Source: Deltaproteobacteria bacterium (lineage in GTDB: Bacteria > Myxococcota > Kuafuiibacteriia > Kuafuiibacteriales > Kuafuiibacteriaceae). From it: a stretch of 64,000 bases of DNA. A program made the translations under genes and the position numbers. A model generated the notes under the pieces. The model was not told the origin of the DNA and did no database searches. It saw nothing but the letters and a program-made list of their open reading frames with translations. The stretch covers positions 124,001 to 188,000 of the forward strand of contig JACKEN010000006.1 in NCBI GenBank assembly GCA_020632995.1, written 5' to 3'. Shown here one piece after another: positions 49,701 to 56,404 of this stretch (positions are counted from its first letter, which is position 1; each line of letters opens with the position of its first letter).

Positions 49701-52700
49701 GAGGGTCTGGCCGAAGGGGGCCTCGTCCGCCACCTGCCGGGTGAGGTGCTTGGCGAGCTTGTCGAGCTCCTCCGCCGCCGCCTCGCTGATCTTCGCGCCC
49801 CGGACCTCGGGGGCGAGGGCCTCGGCCCGCCGCCGGAGCTGGGAGGGGAGCACACGGCTCTCGGTCAGCGCGGCCAGGACCGCACGAGCGGCCGGGCCGT
49901 CGCGCTTGTCGAGGGCGACCCCGAGGGCGTCGGCGCCCGCGGTGAGGACCGCGCCGCTGAGGAGCGGCGCCACCGCGCCGTAGTCCATCCGGAGGGCGCC
50001 GACCTCGGGGTTCTTGATGATGTCCACCGCCTCGACCTTCTCGAGGGTCAAGGTGGTGTTCAGGTCGTCGGCGATCTCCTTGAGGGTGGCCGTCAACGTG
50101 GCCTGCACCTCGAGCCCCTCGACGGGCTCGGCGTAGAGGCGGCGGAGGACGTCCGCCAGGGCCTCCTCCAGGGGCTGGCCCTCGCCGAAGCCGACCGAGA
50201 GCTGCCGGGCGGCCTCCAGGGCGCGGGCGCCGTCGAAGCGGACGTCCTGGCGGCCGATCCGGCCCTCGTCCTCGAGCGCGGGGCCCACCTCGCGGGTGAG
50301 GCGGATGAGGGCGGCGGCGAGGTTGCTCGCGCCGGGCACCCCGCGCAGGCGGTGCTGCAGGAGGGCCTGCAGATCGTCGACGGCCGAGACCTCGGGGCAG
50401 CGCACCCGGGTGCACACCGCGGCGAGGCCCTTGTCGAGCGGTGGATCGCCGTCGCCGGTCTCGAGCACGAGCCGGAAGGCGCGGGGCTGGACCTCGACCT
50501 GACCGTCCTTCATCCGGCTCAGGTGGCCGGTGGCGGCCACCTCGGCCAGGCGGGTGAGGACCTCGGCCGGCAGGCGCGAGGCGTTCCGGAGCACCAGGGT
50601 CTGGCCCTCCTGCTGGGCGCGCCACACCACGCCCTCGTGGGGCTTGAGCTTGCCGGTCTCCGGATCCTGGATGAGGCCGCCGAACAGGTAGGCCTCGGAG
50701 AGCTCCTCGTTGCCCTCGACCACCTGGAGCGGGCTGGTGGAGAGCCGGGCGAGCGCGGCCTCGGTGGCGCCCGCGAAGTACGCGTCGCCGTGCAGGTGGA
50801 TGACCTCGCCGAACTGGGCCGCCGCCGCCACCTTGCTCAGGACCTCCTCCACCGAGTCGGTGAAGGGCAGGATGGCCTCGGGGCCGGGGACCCCGGGCCG
50901 CTCGCCCCGCAGGTCACGTTGCAGCATCCACGGGCCCACGCGGGTGATCTGCGGGCTGGGCTGCAGCTCCGCCCCGAGCGAGGCCTGGCGCCCCTCGGCC
51001 GAGAACGCGTGCGTGGCCCGCTTGAAGAGCTGCTCCACGTCGGCCTCGGCCCCGAAGCGCTCGCCGTAGACCTCCATCACCATGCGGAGCAGGGCCTCGG
51101 TCGGGTCGTCGACCTCCTTGGCCTCGAGCAGCCAGGCCAGGCGCCGGCCGACCGCCTCCGCGTCGCGGTTCAAGAACGCGCCCACCGCCCGCCCGGAGGC
51201 GAACTTGTTCCCCTCCTCGAGCAGGGCGTTCAGGTAGACGTGGAACACGCCCAGCTTGTTGGCGAGCTCCTCGGGGAGGTTGCAGCGCTTCCTGACCACC
51301 GCGGCGAGCTCCGCCGCTCGGTTGTCGAGGGCCTCGCGGGTGGTGACCGCGCTCTGGGTGGTGAGGGGCGGGGTGAGGAGCCGGTTCTCGAGCGCGGCCG
51401 AGTAGTGGTGCACCGAGTTGTTGGCCCGCATCATCGCCATGCGGAAGTCGCCGTGGGCCTTCTGGGTGCCCTCGGAGACCGGCAGCTTGAGGCTCCGCCG
51501 GCCGTCGCCGAGGGAGTTCAGGCGCTCCAGCTTGGCGCTCGGTACGTTGCCGGCCCCGCGGATGGAGAGGATGTGGCCGTCCCGCACCGCCTGCCCGATC
51601 TGCATCAGCTCGGGGGAGAAGCCGCCGTCCGCCTCGGGATCCCTGGACAGCTCGAGGCGCTCGATCAGCCCGTCGATGTCCGCGTTCGGCGGGAGGGTCA
51701 CCACCGTCACCGGGCGGCCCAAGAGGCGGCCGTACTCGCGCAAGGTCTCGAGGGCCTCACCGTTGGCGTCGTCGGTGAGGGAGATCGGCCGACCCTGGCC
51801 CAGCTCCATCGCCTCCGCGATGCAGGCCAGGTTGCGGCACCGGGCCGGGGTGAGGGGGAAGCGCTCGCTGTTCGCCTTCCAGGGGCGGGCGACGCCGAAG
51901 GGGACGAAGGTCTGACCGAAGAGGACGCCGCCCTCGAGGGTGCGCGGCACGCCGGGCTCGGCCTCGAGCGCCGCCTTCATGAAGCCCTCGTCGAGCCGGG
52001 CCTGGGCCTTCTTCTGCAGCTTGGGCGCGAGCTTGGGCCACAGCGTCAGCTCCGCCGCCCGCTGCACCGCCGCCTCGTAGGAGCGGTGGCCGCGCAGCTC
52101 CACCAGGATCTCGAGGAACGAGGAGAAGACCCGGGGGGTGAGCGGGGTGAGCGAGTCGTCGGGCGCCTTCTTCTGGAGGTCCCGGATGTCCGCGAACAGC
52201 TCCGCCGCCCGCGTGACCTCGCCCCGGCTCACCAGCCGGCCGTCGCGCACCGCGTCCGACGCTGCCCGCTCGAGGAGCGCGTCCGACAGCAGCGCGTGGT
52301 CGAGGCCCTCGGCCACCGCCTGGAGCACCCCGCTCGGCACCTCGGCCTCGGCCAGGACGCGGTTGAGGAGGGCGCGCGCCTCGGCGTCCTTCTTGTCGTA
52401 GCTGAAGGCGCCCAGCGCCCGGGCCACCGTCGTGGCCTGCTCGGCCGACAGCGCGAGCCCCTCCGGCAGCTTCACCGCCTCGGGGTCGAGCCCCGGCCAC
52501 TCGCCCCCCGCCCCGGCGAGGTCGCGCAGGGCAGCCTGCGCGGCCTTCGGGAGCTTCACCGCGCCGAGCACCGCGTCCACCGCCGCCGTCCGGCCATCCG
52601 CGGTGCGGGGGAAGGGCGCGAGCGCCACCGGGGGGGCGTCCGCCGCGTAGTCGCGGAGCGCGATGGTCAGCAGGTCCTCGCGGTCCTCGATCTCCCGCAG

Positions 52701-55700
52701 CCCGAGCATGCGGAAGCGGCTGGCCTCGGGCTCCGAGAAGCCGTCCTCGCGGATGTCGTCGCCGTTGGTGGTGACCACGAACCGGAAGTTCGGGTCCCAG
52801 TCGGCGCGCCGGATGGTCTCGGGCGGGCGCTTCTGCGCGATCTGGATCTCGGAGCCCTCGGTCACCGGGTTGAGCGACTCGCGGGTGTCGTTGCCCAACG
52901 TGGTGAGCTCGTCACCGATGTAGAGCAGGCCCTCCTTGATCGCGGTGGGGAGCCGGCCGTAGCGGAACTCGACCTTGCCCTTCTCGTTCACCACCGTGGT
53001 GCCGAAGACGTGCTCCTCGGTCATGTCGGCGTGGTAGGGCTCCTCGACCGTGGGGTAGCCGAGCCGGTGCGCGAGGTAGCGCATCAGCATGGTCTTCCCG
53101 GTGCCGGTGTTCCCCACCACCGCCAGGGGCTGGTTCAGCTCGAGCGCGAGGAGCACCGACTCCAGGAACTCGAGCTGCTCGCCCACCGGGGGCTTCACGC
53201 CCGCCGCGTCGGGGACGAGCGCGGCGTTCTCGCCGCCCTCGCGGATCGGCAAGCGGGCCTGCCCGATCTGCAGGTAGCGTTGCCCCTTGATCTTCACCTC
53301 CTCCAGGCCGCGGGGCCGGGGGGGTGGGGTGACGTCGTCGCCGAAGTGGTTCCGGACCAGCTTGAGCACGGTCTCGCGCTCGGCCCGCGAGAGCATCGCG
53401 TCGGAGACGAGGCGGTAGACCTCCCGCCCGACCGCGCGCCGGACGTCCTCCGGATCCTTCAGGCCGTCCCGCTCGATGAGGTAGTGGGCGGTGCGGGCCG
53501 CCTTGAGCATGTCGCGCTCGGTGGTGGTGATCGGTCCCACCGCGCTGGTGAACTTGCCCCGGCCCACCAGGATCTCGAGGTCGGAGTAGAACTCGGCCAC
53601 GGTGCGGACGTGAGCCGGGCTCAGCGCGCACTGGGAGGCCACGATCTGGGCCTTCTCCTCTACCGGCTTCGCGCCCACGTAGATCGTGAACATGCAGTCC
53701 GCGATCTCGGGCGGGGGCTCGGTGCGGCCGGTGCGCGGGTCGTTGGGGTTCTGGGCGGCGTAGAAGAAGGACTGGGCGAAGCTCCGCTCGAGGTCCGCGT
53801 CGGCGTCGGTCAGCCGCCGCCGGTGGTCGAGGGCGGTCTTCACCACCATCTGGCCCTGGCGCGAGAGGTTCCACTCGTCCGCGGTGAGCACCGCCTCGAG
53901 CTGGCCCGCGCTCATCGCCGGACCCTCCACGTGGCGGAAGACCGTCTTGCCCTTCTCGTTCACCGGCCCGAGGCCGCCCATCAGGTCGCGGCTCTCGGTG
54001 GCGGCCGAGAAGTTCACGCGCACGTTCTTCTTCTCGATGAGGGCGGCGAAGACCGCGCCGAGCACCGTCTTGCCCGACGAGGCGGGGCCGATGGCCCGCA
54101 CCGGTCGCCCGAGGCGGTAGGCCACCGCCAGCGCGTCGAGGTGCTGGGTCATGCTCTCGGTGAGGCGGTAGCCGGTGGGGGCGAGCCGCCGCTCGATCTC
54201 CTTCGGCGTGAGGCCCAGGAGCTGGGCGAAGAGGGGGCGCTTGTCCTTGGCCGGGCCCTCGCCGTGGGCCGCGTCGGCCTCCGCGCGCAGGGCCTCGAAG
54301 GCCGGGCCCTCGTGCAGGTCGAACACCAGCCGGGCGGCCTCGAACGCCGCGCGCTCGGGCGGCATCACCTCGGCGAGCAGGCCGGCGGCGCGGCCGAGGT
54401 CCAGGACGCGCTGCAGCTTGATCGAACCCTGGGGATCCGCCGCCTCCAGCTGCTCGAGCGCGCGTTGCAGGGCAGCTTGCAGCGCCGCGTCGCCCTGGAT
54501 CTCCTTCGGCCACAGGGACGCGGCGTCCTCGCGGCTGGGGCCCTCCACCCGGATCTCGGTGGCGGTGGCTCGGTCCTGGGGGTTGGGGGCGAGGCGGCCG
54601 CGGGCCCGCCCGGCGGTGGTGCTGAGCACCACCCGCGCGTCGGGGTGCACCGGGCGCTCCACCACCTTGCCGCCCTCCACCACCTTGATGGTGGTGCGGC
54701 CCTGGAGCTGGAAGAACGCGTTCTGCTGCTCCCGGCTCATGTGGTCGAGGTGGTCGACGTACAGGAGCTTGCCCTCGAGGAGGGCCTTGGCCACCCGCCC
54801 GGGGGCCATCATCAGCTCGCCCTTGGCGTCGAAGGTCGGGGTCTCGATGAGGGTGTCGAGGTCGGCGCCCGCGTGGCCCACCACCGTCACCACGTCCTGC
54901 TTGCGGCGCGCGCCCAGCTCCTCGACGAGGCGGGTCAGGCCGCTCTGGCCGGGGCCCTCGAGGAGCACGGTCTCGCCCGCGTCGAGGGCCTCCATCGCCA
55001 GCGCGAGCGGCGCCGCCTGGTGCGCCAGCGACAGGAACCCGGGGCTCGCCTTGCCCGCCGCCTTCGGGGCCACATCGGCGGGCCCGAGGCCGGCCTGCAC
55101 CCGGAGCTCCGCCACCACCTCGCGCTTGTCGGCGGGCAGGCGCGCCTCGTAGATCCCCATCAGCGCGCGGGCGACCTCGGCGTCGTCGAGCTTCTTCAGC
55201 TTCGCAAGGCGACTTGCCACGCGCTCGAGCTGAGGCCAGCCGACCGAGAAGTTGCGGCCGAAGGTGACCTCACCGTCCGCCACCGCCTGCGACACCGACT
55301 CCTGAAAGCGCGCCAGCTTGGCCGCGAGGGCGGTGGGGAGCCCGAACTGGTCCTCCAGGAGGCGCTGGTGGTCCTTGCGCCCGTAGGCCTCGAGCTCCAC
55401 CAGGTTCGAGACGCGCACCAGGTCGCGGGGGGCGCGCACCCCGCTGTCCTGGATGAGCACCAACGAGAAGTCCGGGTGCACCGGGATCGGCTCGCCGCTC
55501 GCGGGGTGGTGGAAGACCTTGCTCCCCCGGGCGAGCGCCTCGAGCGCCGCCTTCACCTGGGGATCGGCCCTCTCGAGGCCGTCCACCACGAACACGCCGC
55601 CCCTTCGGATGCACTCGGCGAGGGGCCCGTCCTTGACCGTGAGCTTCTTGGGGGGCTCGGGCCGCAGCGCCCCGGCGAGGGCCTCCAGGGTGGTGCCGAG

Positions 55701-56171
55701 CGAGAGGCTGACCGCCGCGTGGTGGACCCCCGCCGCCTCGAGGTACCAGCGGGCGGTGTACGCCGCGCCGGAGCCCGCGGGGGCCGAGAGCAGGGTAGGT
55801 TGACCGGAGCGGATCCCGGCGTGCAGCGCCGCGATGACCCGCGCGTTCGACGGCAGCAGGGTCAGCTTCTTCGCGTGGGCCCGGCTGATCTTCAGGCTGT
55901 CGTCGCCGACCGCGAGGGCGTTCTCCTGCACCGCCACCCGGCCCGCCCGCGTCAAGGCGGCTTGCAGCTCACCCTTCTTGAAGCGGACCTTCTCGCCCTC
56001 CTCGGCCGCGCGATGGGTGAGGTCGAGGACGTCCTGCACGACCTGCGCGTCCGCGGGCGGAACGGGCGCCTCGGCCGCGGGCGCCGGGCGACGCCGGGCC
56101 CGACCGGGCGCCGCGTCGTCCGCCGCCGCCCGCTGGTGCGGTCGAAACCCTCCCTGGATCTTGTCCCCCAC
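43800..56171 (-). CDS. Giant midasin-like protein: six AAA+ modules and two VWA domains
   Basis: A 4123-residue cytoplasmic protein starting at GTG 56171. Six AAA+ modules follow each other at about residues 110-360, 390-600, 680-900, 1000-1250, 1450-1600 and 1780-1930. Module 3 (GPASSGKT, K701; ADEWN) and module 4 (GNTGTGKT, K1026; LYIGDEL) have good Walker motifs. Modules 1 and 2 are eroded (SAPAGSGAAYT, EGPGQSGLTRL) and 5 and 6 keep only the scaffold. A long alpha-helical, heptad-like linker spans about 1950-3400, then an Ala/Gly-rich hinge near 3440. Two VWA domains end the protein: DQSKS at 3592 with DGATD and TDAQ, and DESSS at 3954 with SHDATDD and FSDGQG. This order (six AAA+, linker, MIDAS) is that of eukaryotic midasin, and the modules are of MoxR/AAA_5 type. 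It is the first gene of a nine-gene operon. Confidence 0.88.
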   Translation of the reverse strand: MGDKIQGGFRPHQRAAADDAAPGRARRRPAPAAEAPVPPADAQVVQDVLDLTHRAAEEGEKVRFKKGELQAALTRAGRVAVQENALAVGDDSLKISRAHAKKLTLLPSNARVIAALHAGIRSGQPTLLSAPAGSGAAYTARWYLEAAGVHHAAVSLSLGTTLEALAGALRPEPPKKLTVKDGPLAECIRRGGVFVVDGLERADPQVKAALEALARGSKVFHHPASGEPIPVHPDFSLVLIQDSGVRAPRDLVRVSNLVELEAYGRKDHQRLLEDQFGLPTALAAKLARFQESVSQAVADGEVTFGRNFSVGWPQLERVASRLAKLKKLDDAEVARALMGIYEARLPADKREVVAELRVQAGLGPADVAPKAAGKASPGFLSLAHQAAPLALAMEALDAGETVLLEGPGQSGLTRLVEELGARRKQDVVTVVGHAGADLDTLIETPTFDAKGELMMAPGRVAKALLEGKLLYVDHLDHMSREQQNAFFQLQGRTTIKVVEGGKVVERPVHPDARVVLSTTAGRARGRLAPNPQDRATATEIRVEGPSREDAASLWPKEIQGDAALQAALQRALEQLEAADPQGSIKLQRVLDLGRAAGLLAEVMPPERAAFEAARLVFDLHEGPAFEALRAEADAAHGEGPAKDKRPLFAQLLGLTPKEIERRLAPTGYRLTESMTQHLDALAVAYRLGRPVRAIGPASSGKTVLGAVFAALIEKKNVRVNFSAATESRDLMGGLGPVNEKGKTVFRHVEGPAMSAGQLEAVLTADEWNLSRQGQMVVKTALDHRRRLTDADADLERSFAQSFFYAAQNPNDPRTGRTEPPPEIADCMFTIYVGAKPVEEKAQIVASQCALSPAHVRTVAEFYSDLEILVGRGKFTSAVGPITTTERDMLKAARTAHYLIERDGLKDPEDVRRAVGREVYRLVSDAMLSRAERETVLKLVRNHFGDDVTPPPRPRGLEEVKIKGQRYLQIGQARLPIREGGENAALVPDAAGVKPPVGEQLEFLESVLLALELNQPLAVVGNTGTGKTMLMRYLAHRLGYPTVEEPYHADMTEEHVFGTTVVNEKGKVEFRYGRLPTAIKEGLLYIGDELTTLGNDTRESLNPVTEGSEIQIAQKRPPETIRRADWDPNFRFVVTTNGDDIREDGFSEPEASRFRMLGLREIEDREDLLTIALRDYAADAPPVALAPFPRTADGRTAAVDAVLGAVKLPKAAQAALRDLAGAGGEWPGLDPEAVKLPEGLALSAEQATTVARALGAFSYDKKDAEARALLNRVLAEAEVPSGVLQAVAEGLDHALLSDALLERAASDAVRDGRLVSRGEVTRAAELFADIRDLQKKAPDDSLTPLTPRVFSSFLEILVELRGHRSYEAAVQRAAELTLWPKLAPKLQKKAQARLDEGFMKAALEAEPGVPRTLEGGVLFGQTFVPFGVARPWKANSERFPLTPARCRNLACIAEAMELGQGRPISLTDDANGEALETLREYGRLLGRPVTVVTLPPNADIDGLIERLELSRDPEADGGFSPELMQIGQAVRDGHILSIRGAGNVPSAKLERLNSLGDGRRSLKLPVSEGTQKAHGDFRMAMMRANNSVHHYSAALENRLLTPPLTTQSAVTTREALDNRAAELAAVVRKRCNLPEELANKLGVFHVYLNALLEEGNKFASGRAVGAFLNRDAEAVGRRLAWLLEAKEVDDPTEALLRMVMEVYGERFGAEADVEQLFKRATHAFSAEGRQASLGAELQPSPQITRVGPWMLQRDLRGERPGVPGPEAILPFTDSVEEVLSKVAAAAQFGEVIHLHGDAYFAGATEAALARLSTSPLQVVEGNEELSEAYLFGGLIQDPETGKLKPHEGVVWRAQQEGQTLVLRNASRLPAEVLTRLAEVAATGHLSRMKDGQVEVQPRAFRLVLETGDGDPPLDKGLAAVCTRVRCPEVSAVDDLQALLQHRLRGVPGASNLAAALIRLTREVGPALEDEGRIGRQDVRFDGARALEAARQLSVGFGEGQPLEEALADVLRRLYAEPVEGLEVQATLTATLKEIADDLNTTLTLEKVEAVDIIKNPEVGALRMDYGAVAPLLSGAVLTAGADALGVALDKRDGPAARAVLAALTESRVLPSQLRRRAEALAPEVRGAKISEAAAEELDKLAKHLTRQVADEAPFGQTLLGFVRGARVWDFEHRLAIVGEYRAAFAGLAAHGGAVAQGLLQELDRVQERFDAAEAGGKLTQAREAVAAAKLAYERRPGEADAELDQAYTKLITTWDLVCTRTVFRNHALPELAELAADLHRLLEAHRARGEALEEVAHLSEAFHEASQALEGIRIAEQAADLRRGLKAAGESAEELVGDLKDEVSTIRALEDASRVHQRLVRAAEILDPRAEFFGLDFEQDRVERPAARSPAELTAEARRRAAPEVRRAVEERRQVLLREVSALAEQARLPAPGAFFDQYDLTSADVGLSAEPKAPPPTPAEVRLARGEAELAAFAQQQAKAVEARIVGELQAQDEARVASEYKDRVKQRAQQVAARVHRTVQELTQSLEGASQLADLAETDPALFAEVEHARAELLAASHQARNWAQAVGDFFQAAGRQFVRFATFGLFGGGEERAPQKLELGPAKVKALEALAKLQAHIEARQAALPDFRQVDKHREASVSLSEALMSADSLGELATKYAKLSTMAEGEADPELQRYLGRLLTKMASSDRAQVLLARTHAFCESADLLSFTAKRGGVAGALVEAVDEVMRAAEEVRTESLVSDHRASLKALRRAEERLDAVKGGPALLAAVSADVKGLIEAYEAVLGDDARAVGVDRDAFREMLDAIGVEDSVNELDALPAWAQGEADGAGPAAWRADARTAGLEARLDAARQRSASWVDRAGVARSTRLSTVEIAFGRAAAVQRAADELEAEAGPAHERVAAAVAALEGQVEAGAGALGRVKKTLLEDLAAMEGAVVNEVAGHWQARLGALFERLEALVLAAGQGPRGLLPQAMHCHEEAKQIATGLASVQALPAELAARLDAVVEGARGVAAAYSSQRLGRVVQDWAAAALEAVGEAQVALQKAADGLPGGADVDVQGLVARLTEAVEVLGAGSGRIGAESKVQLLAHLRTRLATLSRGLSPEDRARVEALAKDVDRAAAAQLALAVGPNVEPASQDVFEALVDLAEALVGKKATTDEVAERFETLAGVVGQLVDAEPRTIAEQLELVGLGVQVAEALVKPLRGNAEKAARALSSRLGHLRRAYLEAGLSQVRDGLAGTTQEYLQSGRAARVALEEARVALEGYDPLDKAAALPEVVRALKGTIVDVQERSQGPLAPLFAADLIATFDAVDALAKGDDAVAAEARALSGTLQAAARNARRSTEPADAERRYAALLERFETRVMQALKGGASKADLAWAERAQEALEALTEVAPAELAARLAEVEAKHFDLAPKEPAAEPEPVAVARSKVAEVLAGAAAAGLAGAAGGRGGAAVGDAELVRYAAGGLHVDAPAAEDGPTRPAEGAGDAPHRKVEGKLAEDAALGDIKRGALPEGAATERSDDLNVVKLSTEGFDKIRRRMSEAIEEARAEVAAEKLLTDYETFIQENDALVEEMAATLRQFPGLETVLVLDQSKSCEDRYGDSRIIDQERAALAIIMAAHMRAERNCAVIGFGGWDSGDSEPVAIAGRVKIFAHKPMATRLDAEVANYVYGQAGKADGATDLIGPMDVALGQFTKKANNKMIHVLTDAQLGNAHDVRRYIDQCRGQGVGVAVQGFGDAQHVNVVAGEYGQHVRSFSEAVRCAKDLFIKTVVDNAGRFVGDVEAAAEGIGVATSQAAIAPAEPVGPMDQALLLAEPLPDGGDPAEVFMARGPARGMQNLADRAKYDRALLALERSQREASKTPEYKRCLAEVRSLAQRHAKEGVVLSLAEAVSMSMPKSQRRDWERKQLSGPLFDEQQLPMYVAGLAQGVPVMRIFKRRRPVEDTRATVVLALDESSSMGDTEKMRGHLEALLAYGDALKAADPDVKIAVVGFSDRVRLHAGFEQEWTDELKAHLLNQAQGSHDATDDERGVTEGVKLLEMMEAEVGQVVSFSDGQGMPGTLGVMEKAAQDGYACLTVGVGPDAKAVRRFGVHGLYVSSLAQLSNRLPAAQLAAWEAAGRLAG

Positions 56172-56231
56172 GCGCCGAGGATTCTGCTTCAGAATCCCGC
56201 CAAATGTAATACCCTGTCGTACCTATTTGGC
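56172..56231 (-). promoter_or_regulatory. Upstream region of the giant operon with two inverted repeats
   Basis: This is the AT-richest stretch nearby and the only place for the operon promoter. GGATTCTG-CTT-CAGAATCC (56179-56197) is a perfect 8-bp inverted repeat just before the start codon, and GCCAAAT (56199-56205) pairs with ATTTGGC (56225-56231), both possible operators. TATTAC on the minus strand (near 56208) may be a -10 box; no convincing -35 is seen. Confidence 0.5.
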
Positions 56232-56351
56232 AGTAAGGCGGCGCCGAAGGGGACCGAGTCAGGTTCGAAATATCGGGTTTGCTCCAGGTGGGCTGGAACC
56301 GGCGAGTTTGGAGGGAGCTCGGACCCAGGCAGACGGCCCGGGACCGTGGCG

Positions 56352-56378
56352 GCGCGCAGCGGGCACCGGCCTGCGAAG
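56352..56378 (+). repeat. Dispersed GC-rich repeat, copy D (5' half)
   Basis: Twenty-seven bases match copy B (starting at its GCGCGCAGC block) with two substitutions, and both preserve the hairpin arms (GCGGGC and GGCCTGC). It lies between the end of the chemotaxis gene and the giant operon. The rest of 56232-56404 shows nothing I can name. Confidence 0.5.
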
Positions 56379-56404
56379 CTGGGTTCGCCAGCCCGGGACT
56401 CGAG

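Noticed and set aside
56226..56242. A possible plus-strand sigma-54 promoter (TTGGCAGTAAGGCGGC)
   Set aside because: GG/GC spacing fits, but the -12 box is CGGC and it points into the 3' end of a minus-strand gene with no plus-strand gene to serve.
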